Shown here: piece by piece, positions 31,524 to 45,144 of the stretch
Position numbering within the stretch: position 1 is the stretch's first letter
Layout: every line of letters starts with the position of its first letter
Assembly: GCA_036873135.1 (NCBI GenBank)
Contig: JAPTYO010000008.1
Location: 28,794,761-28,858,760, forward strand
Length of the DNA: 64,000 nucleotides
Reading direction: 5' to 3'
Source: Clarkia xantiana subsp. parviflora
Taxonomy: Eukaryota > Streptophyta > Magnoliopsida > Myrtales > Onagraceae
Notes under the pieces: generated by a model
What the model was told of the DNA's origin: nothing
Database searches by the model: none
The model's input: only the letters and a program-made list of their open reading frames with translations
Position numbers and translations under genes: made by a program

Positions 31524-32160
31524 TTGCTTCGGTGGTTTTTAATTATGGGAAGGATGGATCATGAGGGCGAAACAAACAATATAAGGGGTGGATCTGGAAA
31601 AAATAATATTTTTTCTAATTCAACTTAAATTACCCACTTGGTCGTGTATGAATGAATCCATACTAAGTTGTAAAGCTGGGAAACTGGATGCTGCTTTGGA
31701 GGAGCCAACATGGAGAATGAGCTCCTTTGCTGAAGCTTCTCAAATTATGAGTGACATGAGATTTTTCGGTGTGGAAAAGCTAGCTTTACAATACCATGGC
31801 AGTTGTATACTGCATATTAGACTTCCGGCCCAGAGACAGCCCATTCTTTATTTGATCTATCTGGCATTGAAAGGATTTGAATATGATGGTAATTCTGTGT
31901 ATTATCGACTCATATGGAAGACTAAAGCGCTGTGGCAGAAGGTAGGAAGCTTGGTGGGGTAGTCTTAGACAGAGATATACAGTAAGATATGGAATGCTCT
32001 GAATGATTCAAGCTTATGTTGCAAGTGGGTGGTACGAGCATGCACGAGCTGTCTTGAATACAATGGTGAGAGACGGGCCTCATCTTACCTTGGAGTCCAT
32101 CTTGCAGCCACTGATCAATGATAGGATAGGAGGCTCAGCGAACTCTCTGTGGTTGGCTGG
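31524..32160 (+). pseudogene. Fragment of a pentatricopeptide repeat (PPR) gene
   Basis: Frames at 31660-31962 and 32003-32150 give helical-repeat text with PPR character: SFAEASQIMSDMRFFGVE, then IQAYVASGWYEHARAVLNTM followed by VRDGP. From memory this resembles a stretch of the EMB1270-type organellar PPR proteins of Arabidopsis; I could not search. Stops and frameshifts between the two frames, and the LTR that cuts it at 32161, show a broken copy. PPR proteins bind organellar RNA; this fragment should have no function. Confidence 0.6.
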
Positions 32161-32609
32161 TGTAGGAATTCGAATTATATGCACGCTAAAACACACACGT
32201 TAGTAAGACATGAGATCGTAACACAGATACGATACTTACTTGTTCGGTGTGGCGGCGTGCGGTTGCGGAAGCGTAGATCGTTGGCGACGGCTCGGAATCA
32301 CGGCGGCGGGGATTCCGGTCGGAGAGGTACGTCACTAAGGTGAAGCGTACCTCGGGTCTCCACGAATGATGACCCAAAGACGAGGTGGTCGGGCACTGGA
32401 GCTCCGATACGAGAGGACAACGTTGAAGAACTTCAGACTAGCACAATATCACTCACGTTTCTGTATATTGTAGGCCAAGCAACATAACCATCCATATAGA
32501 TGGATATATATAGGCACGAGGCGGTTACAAACTTTCGAAGTGTGTAACTTTAGTCCCGGACTTATCGAGCCGCGCAAGAGCACCCCATATGGGTGCACTA
32601 TTTCCTACA
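32161..32609 (-). repeat. 3' LTR of copia element D (449 bp)
   Basis: It runs from TGTAGGAATTCG to TATTTCCTACA, giving matched ends TGTAGGAA / TTCCTACA. On the minus strand a GAGTGGGAGA polypurine tract (32610-32619) abuts it, and a TATA box (CCTATATATATCC) lies at about 32500-32512. I could not find the partner LTR in the window. Confidence 0.8.
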
Positions 32610-35600
32610 TCTCCCACTCACACATAATGGGAGTGCTCAGTTGCGTGGATAGTAATATACCTCTCTAAATTTCCTTCGTATTTCATACAGGGCTCAACCG
32701 TGCGACCGGCATACTTTGTGAGAGCTAGTGGTTGTATATATGTTAGGAGTATACAACTTCTCATTGAGGGCAACCTACAATAATGAAGTATGCTTGTACC
32801 CTAGATTGTCGAACTTCATTCAGGTATCTAAAAAGATCTCATTAGTTATACCTTGTATTCACAATCACGAAACTAATTCATGATTGGTGCGCACCGTGAA
32901 TACAGTTCTAAAAGAGACCCCGTTGACAATCTTCTTCTTCTCACGATCCTTTCAACACCAACCCGACTCGCTTTTCTAGACATGTCCCGCCAGGTCGTAT
33001 CTGTAGATGGCCATTTAGAAACACACTAAGCTAGCGAACATCGTGTCAGGTCTCAAGTCTTTGATCGGAGTCGTGAAGGTACCCAATTTGGAACCTCCCA
33101 AGGATCCTGGGTCTCACACTACAACAAGCAGAGATCATGCTTGTGTAAACCCGTGGTCGCATAATAGCACACACGGTATGAAACGTGTGTCAGAGCAGTC
33201 TTCTCATTTTCCCTGGAGCGTATGTCATTTGTCTCACTCAGAGGCAGTGTTGTGCGGATTTCATTTCAAATGCCACATGCACTCGAATAAGAGTCCACTA
33301 ACTCCCATCCGACTCTAAGGCAAACTACGCAGAAACAAATTCTACTTTAATCATCGATGACCTCATGTCAACGAGCGACTTTTAAATTCGAGCAGTTAGC
33401 TCTCTAAACACCCACTTGATGATTTTAAACTCAAAATTTTGTCTCATCTCCCCTTGTCACACAGAGGTAACGTCACTAAGACGCGGAGGCGGTTGCTCGT
33501 GTGAGAGAGCTAACCTTTAGTTTACCTGACATACGTTTCACAATTCGAGTGAATGCCCAAGGCAATAATAGTAAACATGTGTGTATTCAAATCAAACGTA
33601 TTGATAAAAATGAACATTGTGATGTGATCATTGGGAAAAATGAGCAAGCTACCTCGCTGTTTACACAATGTACAAGACCATTTGTCTTCATTGTGATCAA
33701 ATGTCGATGAATTACCCATATGCACGGACTTACCGTTTATCCATCATTCATCGTCTATCACTTCACATTCACCATCTTGCATGCAACCATGCCTTATGCA
33801 CAATTATATTGGTTTATTGAATGTTCAAACATCGTTAGGATCCTCTTCGAAAAATATTACAGTACAATTACCAGTAAACTAACACTGGAGAAGTAATATG
33901 CATCATCCGGAATATATATAGGAACCTTATAGGCCAAATTTAATCATCGGTTGTTGGTGCTAGAGCACTAGCTTTATTCGCATAGAGTGAAGTTTCAACT
34001 CGTTCCTCACTATCTGATGACCATATTCAGTAGGAAACATTTTCCTAAGGAAGTCGTTACTCCCACTAGGAACTACTTCACTATATTTTTTCATACACAG
34101 ATGAACGACACCTCAACAACCACCGTTATATGATCCTTGAGCATTAATCAAAGTCGACCCATATGCCCAATTTAATAGTAGATCTAGTGCACGTCACAAC
34201 ATGCACAAGTCACCCGATTGAGCTCATCTTTATTAAGACACTTGGCGCATCAAGCCATGACTTTTATGTATGAAGTTAACTTATCGAGGTAATAATATCA
34301 TCAATCACCCAAGAAATATAATTTCTCAAATGATCTCTCAGAATCTCTATTCCAAGATTATATTATTTTACGCATCAACATCAACTAAGTCTCATACTTA
34401 TTTGATTAACTTTGTAACTACCAGTTCGTACAATGTGTAAAGCACATTTACTCTACATGATATTGTCGTTGTTTTAATAACGCATTATTCAGTAGTGACT
34501 GAAAAATCAGACATGACTAACACATCATCATTAATAATATTTCCTCGAGGGAATAAAGTAGATTGCTAATAGACTACCAAAGTCCAAAAGCTGCATTATT
34601 ATACCACAATATGGAGAAGCATTTCGATTTCTACTTGGATATTTTGAAGGCAATATCTACATCAACGTGACTGGGATCATGCAAATATCACGTTCGCAAT
34701 TATTTGGGACACATCTCAAATTTTTCATGACTTTTAGGATCGCACTGATCCATTGTGCTTTGCGTCTTCCATCTTGTCCTCCATTTTCCTAAAAAGGGTA
34801 TTAGAAGCTACAATAAGCTCCATCTAGGATTAAGAACATTTTGTACACGCTCCCACTGGAACGATAACATTTACTCATTTCGAGTAACAACATGAAAGTT
34901 CTTGCTCCCACTTGAACTAAGATCCTGACCAATATTATTTACATTCGAAATTGATGATGAAGAAAGTGAGCATGATGAAAAACTTATTCAACATCAGGCG
35001 AGCATGACGAGAAGCTTATTCAACATCTGTAAAAATCCTCCCACTCGAATGAAGTTATATTGGTACATTTAGCTCAAGAATTCAAAAATAGGCAACAGCC
35101 CACTTCTCCCTTTATAAGGATAAACATGTTCATTTCGACATATTTCAGTTTAGACACAAGCTTACTCCCACTTTCGGACTTCCGGATCATAAGTCATATG
35201 AAGTGGTATGCATCTAATATTTAGGCACTTGATCAAGTTGACAAACATTCGTCTCGATATAAGGTGGGTCCTCCTTGTGGAGAGACCCGGATATTATTAC
35301 CATAGGTAATGTATTATTGGACCAATGTTGTCACTGACTCAACCATCTTCAGAAGCATATCACCTACGTCTTCTAGCAACAAAATTGTGTTTCATAGTGC
35401 CAAAAAAATAGTCAACAGAATGAACTATCTTTTATATGACGTATCTTTACAAGTCAAGTCGATGAACAAACCACCGTCTTAACGTATATGAGAACCACAA
35501 GTTCTTTGTCTATTCAATTCATCTACAAGGCTCACTTAGCCATTTGTAGAATATCAAATAAATATACATGATAGGAAACATATTTAAGCCTTCCCACAAC

Positions 35601-36970
35601 AAATATGGGCTTGTAGATGTCTAATTGAACTGATTCTGGTTGCCTAAATACAAGGTTTCCGGTCACGTCGCTAGCAAACTAGCGACAAATATTTGGATAT
35701 ATTGAAATCATTGCTAGATGCAATTATGATATACAATAAATCCACCGAAACTGACCATACATATACAAACTAAATGTCATGGAAATCTTAACTGAAAAAC
35801 TAGGTCTAACAGAAACAAAAACTGAAATCACAATTCAACCATAATAGTAAGGCATTGTGAACTTGTTTGTCTCATAGAAATAGCTTGTAGATGCCAACTC
35901 ATTCGGTTGCAGCTTAAGCTTCCGTACCTATCATACTTTAGTTGAATTTTCAAAGATTAACTACAACTCTTCTTGTCCATGGCTTAATCCCGAGTCACAA
36001 CTCATAAATGATTAGATTGATCAAATTGCTCGAACTAGAAACTCAATAGTCTACTAGTTTAAGCATCAAGACATACATGATGCTTCATAGCAGTGCATTT
36101 ATTTTAGTAGTAACCCATCGGCTACAACTATAACACCTTTTTTTTACCATTTGGACATAGTGCGGACACTTCCGCTCGCTAATTTCATTCATCTTCTATA
36201 TCTGACTGGACCTATCATGCTCCTCATTCTTACCACGATATTGTCTCATTTGTTTCTTTTGGCTTTGGAGGAAGTCACCACATGCAACTCGACTAGAGTT
36301 CTCTTACTCTTATGTCTTTCCTCTTATAGCTTTAGAAGTCGCTCAACTTCTTCTAGAGTGGTAGCCCAATCAAAGTGAGACAACTGCATTTTTTTTCATG
36401 CATCCACGAATCGTGTAAGGATCTGATTACAACCTAGAGTTTCTGCCCTTCAGTGAATATATTACCAACGTGCCTGAATTCATCTATCATATCAGCCATA
36501 TGCAAAATATGTAACTTCAGGGAGTGTTCAAGGTGCCTCTTATAAGAGGTAAACCACACAGTTAGGAACACTTTCCTTTATGTGGAATTACAACTAAATT
36601 TCTTATTCAAGTCGTTTCAAAGCGCCTTAGCACTCTGATAACCTTGAAATTAACACACCATCATTCATAACACTCAACAAAATGACACACCCGGTGAAAT
36701 TCTCACTTATCAAGCTTCATAGACTCTCATGTCTCGCCTCTGCTGGGCCATGTCATTTAATATGTTCTCCAGAATTTCTAGCTTTGGAGCAAGTACATAA
36801 CTTTCCCATGCCCGACCTTAGAGTTATCACCATTCAACATCAGCGCACAACTAAGTTCGGTAACAATCTTTTGGAGGACCGATGTCATTCTTTTACACAA
36901 AAAGAGATAACACCATATCAGGATCATTCAACAAGGAATGTAAGAATCATTGTTCATTATACTTATATGT
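32610..36970 (-). mobile_element. Decayed internal region of copia element D
   Basis: The minus strand near 36965-36290 reads as broken copia gag, including a VIRSLHDSWMHEK-like block and a TLEEVERLL-like stretch interrupted by stops. The 3' untranslated zone (32620-32950) has the typical phrase structure of copia 3' regions. Between them no frame longer than ~90 codons survives. I cannot locate protease, integrase or YVDD reliably, so this is an old copy. No host gene is visible. Confidence 0.55.
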
Positions 36971-39350
36971 TACACTAAACTCTATTATTGACCGAATTAA
37001 TTAAAGCAAGCATGCCCCAGAGTCAAAAGTTCATTATGTTCCCAATCATCGTCCAAAGTATATGCTTAGCAATGATTAGTTTTAGCCAATAATCAAGTCA
37101 AGTTCCAATCACTTTGATAGAGTCAACATGCAATCATGATTTCAAATACATGAATGTCTAACAAAATACATGTTGACTTACGCATGGATTCTAAACAAAT
37201 CATTATCATGCATCATGTTTGGTACACAACAAACATAAAACGTTTGAGCATGCTTACATGAATGATTTGCAATGGTATGACATCAATCCAATATATCATG
37301 CTAGCATGCATATCAAATATTCATATACATGGATACCACATAAATCAACATGTATTATGCTTAGAAAAATAAATATCATGTCATAATAAGCAAAACATGC
37401 ATGCTTACGAGATGCGTTTTACATGGATTAAAAAATTTAACAAGTATCATGCTTTACACACAACTAAAATCTAGCACCCCATTTCGGATTTAGCAAGACA
37501 AAACTCGCATAAAAATCCTTTAAAAGACTTAAGATTCTCATGTAAATTCTCAAAAGTTACAGTTAGAGGAAAATTCCCAGGTAGATCGAAGGGTTCGCGA
37601 GACAGGCCCTAACACTCACGTTTCTAGACAGAACCATAGTTCACAGGCCAGGGAGGAGGGGGTGCGGCGTCAAGTTTCCACTTCAAGCTAGTTCTTTCTA
37701 GACATAATTATTTCTTCAATTTCAACTCAATAATATTACAATCACGTCCCATAAGATTTTGCAGAAACTTATTCCACATGTAGTTCAAACACATTCAAAT
37801 TACGGGGGCCAACAGGCAATTTTAGTAAACATAATGCTAAACAACCTAAGCATGATACTAATAAATTTAAAAACAACATACGCATGCTTTAGTATTAAAC
37901 TAATTAATATTATAAAGCATACTTACTTGACATCCATATGCGTAAGTGGTAAATGGTATTGTTCTATGCGAAAACTAATTTCACATATTAATTAATGTGA
38001 ACATATTCACAATAATTTCACACTCATTAGTGTTTAGGGGATAAATCGACACTTAGTAAAATTATTTTTACTAAATTTGATGAGTTTTCCTTATTAAGGG
38101 AGCCATTTGCTCTCACTTAATATTTATGAGGACTATCCATGAATTTAGAAAAACTTATTCTCATAACTTCTTGTCATAAATTTATTTTGGGCGTTATGCA
38201 CCCACTGTGAAACTTATAGGGGTCATTTGCACCATCTATAAAAGTTCCAATGACCTCTTCGCAAACTTAATACTTAAAATAATATGAGGACCAATTTTTT
38301 AACACTTAAAAAGATTTGGGCAGAATTTTAATAGTAGAAGTCAGTTGACCAAAATCAACTCATTTAGACTTGGGCTAAAACAAAAAAAACTGGGCCAGCT
38401 TAATATTAAAAACAATTTGGCCCACCTTTTGAGTATAAGACTTAGGCCCACGTTACATTAAAAAACAGCCCACTTTATTAAAAAAAAAATATCGGTCTAA
38501 TAGTAATAAAACTGAACCGGCCGGCCACGACTTTATCTTCTTCATCACGTCAGTTTAAAAAAAAAAAAAAACTGCACGAAACTAACGTCCATTCCCACGA
38601 CACACGACAAATGCATAATTTATGAAAAATCATAACTAATGACTGTCGAATCTGACATCATATGGACTGGATAAGAAAATAAAGGGGCTAGCCTCCAAAG
38701 TGTATACTAAAGTATACAAGACTAGATCAAGAAGACATGAACGTCCTACACACCCATGCTCCGACTCTCATTACTCAAATATACCAACAACGTGGGGAAA
38801 CAAAATCCACAACGATGGGAGGATATATGCTTCAACGCACACCCCTAAACTAAAGGCATGAGGGGCAATTTGGACAACCGCTACATAGCGGGAAAGTCAT
38901 CCCTCAAACTTTTACATTATGCATCTTTTTAAGAGCGACTGTATCTCTATTTTAGAAGAATTAGGCTTGCCCGAAAATTACTTTCCGCCCAAGCCCAGAG
39001 GGCAGGGGAGTACTAGGCAGCACCATGTCTACTTCAGTGCTTATTGCAAAAATACTAACGCCCTAGCGATTACATATACACCCTAGTTTCCAAACACTTA
39101 GACTCATTGAGATTCTCCAAATTCCGAGTCAAAACTGTGGTGGTTAACACCCAACTTACATACTAAACCGTGGTGGCTAACACCCGACATACACTAGAGC
39201 GGACGCATCGCTACGCCCCTATTATAACTCAAACTCGGATCTATATCCGGTTATAACTCAAGCTCAGATCTATATCTGATTACAATGATACGTGTAAGGA
39301 TTCCACCTCCTTTACCACTCAACAATAAAGAACCTAAGCAATAGGCGAAG
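36971..39350. other. AT-rich DNA between the two copia remnants
   Basis: 37010-37450 is dense in CATGCAT/GCATGC-type words. 37560-37680 is a GC-richer island. 38340-38560 holds several TGGGCC/GGCCCA motifs and an A-run (38558-38570). No convincing reading frame exists on either strand. It may contain the leader of element D and the 3' end of element E, but I found no LTR ends. Confidence 0.4.
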
Positions 39351-39357
39351 CCATCGT

Positions 39358-40860
39358 TCACGGTCTAACAACCATAGCTGACGTGTTACGCTCTAGCACC
39401 AACGGTGCATCTTTATACCCGAACTGGGATTCACTTTCTGGCAAACATGCCATTCTTATAATTCGTTTTACAGCCTTTTGTTGATAGCCAGGATCTGATT
39501 GGAATCTTTCTACTAGGCCCACAGCGTACCAGATGTCTGGCCGAGTACATAGCATGGTGTACATTAAACTTCCTACCATGCTTAGATACTCTGCATTCTT
39601 CATCTGTTTACGCTTCTGCTGGTTCTTCGGGCCATCACGCTTCGACAACGCACACCCGAACACAACCGGCGTATCCACGGGTTTAGCATCGAGCATTCTG
39701 AATCTTTTCAACAGTTTATTGATATATGATTCTTGAGATAGACACAATCTCCGGGCGGCACGATCTCGGGCAATTTTAATGCCTAAGATGTACGTGGCCT
39801 CTCCCATGTCTTTCATCTCAAATGCTGATGATAACCAGGACTTTGATTTGTTCATGAAACTCACATCGTTTGCATCAATGAGTATGTCATCTACGTATAA
39901 GGTTATGATGACATATTGACCTGGAGGTCTTGGTGTAAACGCATGGATCCTTGTGAAGGTTCACAAATCCGTTTCCAACGATTTTGTCGTGGAATCTGCG
40001 ATACCATTGCCGAGACGATTTTTTAAGACCGTAAATAGATCTTTGGAGTTTGCAAACTTTACGTTCTTTGCCAGGAGTAATAAAACCCTCTGGCTGCTCC
40101 ATATAGATCTCTTCCTCCAGGTTTCCATGGAGAAATTTGGTCTTTAACATCCATTTGATGCAGGCTCGTGATCGAGGCTTGCAATAAGGGTAAGGATGGC
40201 CCTAACTGTGGTGTAACGCACAGTTGGTGAGTATGTTTCATCAATGTCCACTCCGTGAATTTGGGTATATCATTTCGCAATCGTTCGAGTTTTGCACCAC
40301 ACAAATTTTCCATCAGTAGTGAATTATAAAATTTCACTTTCTAGCTCTGTGGTTAGCAGGTAAATCAACTGAAGACCAAAACCGAATTCGTTCTAATTTA
40401 GGCATTTCATCCTCCATTGTTTTCCTCCATTCCAACGTTTGAGGTTCTTCCAATGATTGCCGAACCGTCATTGTTTCGTGAACGAATGTCTCACTTTGAT
40501 GGGATACTTCTTAAAAGAAGTTTGTTGCCTTAGACTAAGTCTAGGCTCGATAATCTCATCTTAAGTCCGATCGTTACTCCCACTCGGAATAATGCTTCTT
40601 TTCGGAGCATTACACCCACTGGGAACAATGGCGGTGCAGGAACATTGGTCTGCAACTTTCTCAGGATGACCTCTTGGTCTCGGGATTTTATCTCCGAGAT
40701 TTATTCCTTGATCACTAGGATCTGGAATCAAGTTAGTCATTTCCTCCCACAATGAATAATGGGCAGTTGCGACGACTATTTGATTTTCATCCAATGGTTC
40801 AGCATTATGATTATCAGGTCCGACTTGATTCGCATTAACATTTAGTGATGATTATGTGAG
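39358..40860 (-). pseudogene. Copia RT region of element E
   Basis: 40794-40561 encodes the hinge seen in the 11-kb copia remnant (MDENQIV, RPRGHPEKVA). 40337-39887 encodes pieces of RT (YMEQPEGFITPGKERKVCKL, then QRSIYGLKK). 39864-39358 encodes GEATYILGIKI, then LLKRFRMLDAKPVDTPVVFG and YTMLCTRPDIWYAVGL, reaching the start of the copia RNase H region. Frameshifts separate the pieces. This copy keeps CCAGAGGG and AAAAAATCG where the 11-kb copy has stops, so it is the better-preserved relative. Confidence 0.9.
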
Positions 40861-42115
40861 GGGGTGTGAGCCCTCTCACTGGATTTATTATGAGGACGTT
40901 TCCATCATCATTTATCATTTCATTCACTAATGCATTCACTAATGCTATATCATTCTCCCACTCGATGTAAGTGGGACCTGAGAATCTCCGTTATCCATTT
41001 TGATCCGATCAGTACTTTAGTTCGTTTCGTTTTGCAAAGCATTGGAAGTCCATCCTCAAATTTCTATAATGTGTCATGTTCGTCAACGTTACCATTAATT
41101 CAAGCTAATCTTAAACTTGTATTCTTGAAGAGTAGACCGTACTCTTGATAAATACATGTTTAATGTGCAAATTAATGCTACTTTATGATAAGGTTTCACC
41201 CGAATCATTTCATAGGTTTTAAGGTAACGCTCCAACCAATTTTATTGGAACATAGTGTTACATTAATATGAAAACAACTTAATTTCATTCCATAGGAACA
41301 ATTAATGTTGAGTTCTAACATAATGTAATTTTAAACTATATTTCTCAAAGTATTTAATAATATGATTGCTTAGCCAAACTTTTCGTTTTAAAGGCTTATA
41401 GTGGGAGTATCATTTTACTGACTACTTCCTTTCGTTTATTAACTCATCCAGAGACTTATCAACCTCATGGACTATGCATTTGAGCTCATGCTTAATGCTA
41501 TAGTTGATGTACTACACGACCGTAGTAGCATTAAAGCGCACTTCTAACCATGGTAGTCATCAATGGGTTATTTCCAAGTAATCATAAACGAAAATTAGCA
41601 TACATACATTAAAACACTTTATTATTAAATTTGTACTTTAAAACGATGTGTTCCGTCTCTCGAGGTACACGCGCGTACGGCGCATAAAACTAGTTTTATC
41701 CCGTGGTTTTGAATCGTTTCGTTTTCAAATTTAACTTAATCGGTTTGAACATGTTATAATTATTATGCAAATAATTATTTTAAATGGAGTACTAATAAAT
41801 AATGATGTATTAGCAATGTGTTGAATAACGTTAATAATAAGATTAAAATGAACGATGATAAATTCAATACTCAACTTAAGTATTTTCGAATACTTAGGAA
41901 AAATAATATGATCCTTTACGGAACTTATTTGAGAGTATCTTAAAATAAAAGTCAAGAAGTTTTAGCAACTATAAAGATAAAGATCTCTCATTCTATCTTT
42001 ATTCTACTGGGGCATCCTCGATCAGGTCGTTGCTTTTGTTTCTCGGTTCTGTAATTCAAAAGGAAAATGAATTACTCTCGAGTATTTAGAAGCGGAAGAG
42101 AATGAATGATTTTCA

Positions 42116-42989
42116 TCATCTTTTCTCTTTGCGTACCTTAGGAGGATTGGTACAGGCAGCAGCCAGGTGTCCTTTTACACCACACCTAAAACACGTTCGA
42201 GTTTCCTCTTTTCGTGTTTGTTTTGCTTGCCTTTTCTTGCCACCAGTTTGTTTGCGTTTAAACTTCTTCTGGGTTTTGTTTGCCACAAACTTCTCAGTTT
42301 TATTCTGAGGACTTTTTCCCTTTCTCTTGCGCTTCCCCTTTCGTTCGGCTGGCGCGGAGGATGCAATATGCATTTCAGACCTAGATTTTTCAGCCCTGAG
42401 TCTATCCTCCTCCAGCTCAAGATGAACTTGCACCTTCTCGAGGATGTCGAGATGGGTGGCATGGGTAAGGCTTATTTTCATGATGTTCCAAGAGTCGAGC
42501 AAAGAACGGATCATGTAATTGATCTATTGTTCCTTAGACAGATTTTCACCCGCTTCCTTGAGTTCAACGATCAAGTTACACACATGCATAACATGATCCT
42601 TCATCGTATGCTTGGGATTCATTTTATAGGAGTCAAGAGCGATGTTTAACGATCGCTTTTGGGCTATGATGTAAACCGAATGTTGCCTTAAGACCATCCC
42701 AGAGGTCTTTGGCAGTTCCCGAATGATCAAACCTATAGAGAATCTCATCTTCCAGCATAGATAACAAGGTGGAACAAATATCATGATCTTTGACATCCCA
42801 TTCATCATAGAATGTCTTTTGCTCTTCCGTGAGGTCTCCCTCAGGTCTAGTCTGTTTTGTGGTCAAATGATCCAGTCCTCTTATTTCAGAAATTATCATC
42901 TTAACTCGTTTATTCCATATCTTATAATTACTACTATTCAACCTTATTCCCTTGTTCAACTGGGAAATGACATTGCTAGTAGCAGCCAT
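42116..42989 (-). pseudogene. Copia gag of element E with CCHC zinc knuckle
   Basis: The start codon at 42989 gives MAATSNVISQLNKG, the usual copia gag opening before the NYKIWNKRVK block. A frameshift near 42660 and a stop at 42524 split it, but all parts are present: the DLWDGLKATFG block, RSLLDSW, LELEEDRLRAEKSR and a true CCHC knuckle CFRCGVKGHLAAAC near 42150-42195, preceded by a Lys-rich stretch. Gag would package the RNA; this copy is not functional. Confidence 0.88.
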
Positions 42990-44374
42990 CGATACTAACA
43001 CATTGATAATTATAAGAGTTCGCTTTTTCTCAAACAAATCAATATCCGTACCTTTTTTGTATTGTATATTTTTATATATAAAAATGCAAAGTTAGGGAGA
43101 CAATAAAATTTTGATAGAATTGCAAACATCGGATTATCTATTAAGATGAAATATGACGAATAGTGATCCTTCAGTCACTAAACCAAACCGACCGCCAGTA
43201 AACCGAGGGAAGGGGGTGTTGTGAAGGAGTTCACACTATTGTCGTCTTCAATCCAATAGATCAGTCTTTTGAAAATGGTTATTGTGTTGCAAATTACCGG
43301 AACGGGAATTTTCAAATAAGCATACCCGATCTTGGCTTTCCCATGACTCTTTTTGATTTTATAAAAATTATCCGATAATTTACGCATGCATAATACTATA
43401 TCACGCCATAAACATCGAATAAACCAAAACAACATGTTTACGCGTCATGCGTCTAATGTTCCTTAGCATACATAATTCTACTTAAAGTAAATTACCACAT
43501 GCTTTCATTCATAAACATTCTAGCATATGTTTCAAAACATGCAACTTCAGCAATACATCATGCATAATTGGCGACTGGTATTTTCAGTTTTGAAAATATT
43601 AGGGGCTGACTTGCAATTCATGCTTACAATCAATCATGCGAAATTTCTAGACATGGATTCTAGGCAATTTCAATCAGCAAAGCATGTATATCCTATTGCG
43701 CATACCGTATATTTAAATCCCAGAGCTCAATGCTCGCAATTCATTATCCAGCTAGCTTGACTAAGTCAAGACGACAGTTCTAATATATATGTTGCAGAAA
43801 GTAAACAATTGCAATTCAGCCCACTAATTTAATCCAGCCCCAAAAACATGCATATCCGAGTTCCATCCCCATAATCCAAACCAGGTATTAGGGTTTTATC
43901 CGAAAACGTGTTAAAACGTAAACCCTAAGAGCACTGTTTAGGTTAACTTTTAAAGTTCAAAAACATTTTGGATTTAAAATTTGACATCCTATTTTATTGA
44001 ACATTTAAAATTTCTGAAATTTTTAAAATTTGGTTCGGTCCAATTTAAAATCCGGTCTGAGTCGGTCCGATTTTAAAAATCCGGTTTGGTCCGAAACGAT
44101 TCAATAAAATAAGATTGTGGTTCGGTTTATCACTCGAAACCGGTTCGGTTTAGATTCACTTAATTAATTTGGTCCGACCCGACCCGACTAGGTCGACCCG
44201 ATTAAGAAAACCCGGATTTGTTTAACCCGTTCCGATTTTGCAAATTGGACCGGCCAGATAAACCCATAGGGTTCGGCCGAAATATATCTTGTGGGCTAAG
44301 TAGGGTTTTAAAATCCACTAAAAACTTAACTTAGCCACTAAGAAATATTAATTATTTAAAATAATTTCCAATAT

Positions 44375-44415
<41 letters not shown>

Positions 44416-45131
44416 CGGCTTGATAATTAAGTAACATATATATAAATATTGTCAAGATTTTATCTAGAAGATGTAAATCAATTAACAATATATAATTTTC
44501 GGCACATATATATAATTATTGTCAAATATATCTTTAGGGATTAAAATATATATAGGAAATATATTTTCTCAATCTTTTATAACAATTAAATCTATCAATA
44601 TATATTAATCCCTAGATTTTAGCTATATACGTTAATATATATTTCAATATTATATTGTGAGTCTATCCATATTTTTCCAAACTTATAGATATATAGTTAC
44701 CTTTTAATAAAATTAAAATATAGCAAACTATATCCCTAGGGTGGCCGGCCAAAATTACCTTGCTTGGACCCTAAGAAATTAAAAAATTTACCTAATAATT
44801 TACTAGGGTTTTCGGCACAAACATGAAAAATTGGAAAAGTTGTCAAATTTTAAGATCAAACCATAACTTGATCATGAATCCAAAAAGTGTTCCTTATAAA
44901 ACTCATGGTGTTCTTGAAGATCATGAACATCAAACTCAAATTCAAACATAAATTTCGGTATTGATCTATAAAAACATGTAAATTCCGAAAATTTTAAGTT
45001 TTCAGAGATCAAACATATGAAATTTGTTTAAAAATTTCGGATTACTCATGGTGCTCATAAATAAAAATTTTGGTTTTTCAAGAATATTCAAGAACATCAA
45101 TTTATCGAAATTTCAAGAACTCCTAAACCTC
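42990..45131 (-). other. Leader region of element E, AT-rich, with (TA)n
   Basis: There is no convincing gene. 43380-43700 is rich in CATGCAT-like words, like 37010-37450. 43990-44230 has repeated GGTTCGGTT/GGTCCGA/GACCCGA words. 44377-44412 is a (TA)n run. A leader of 2 kb is long for copia, so extra insertions are possible. Confidence 0.45.
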
Positions 45132-45144
45132 GCTCTAATACCAC
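45132..45144 (-). promoter_or_regulatory. Primer-binding site of element E
   Basis: The minus strand reads TGGTATTAGAGC directly inside the LTR, one mismatch from TGGTATCAGAGC, which pairs with initiator tRNA-Met. Confidence 0.8.

Noticed and set aside
33043..33725. Frames of 67-91 codons in the element D internal region
   Set aside because: They have no recognisable domains and lie in decayed copia sequence; stop-free runs of this size are expected by chance.
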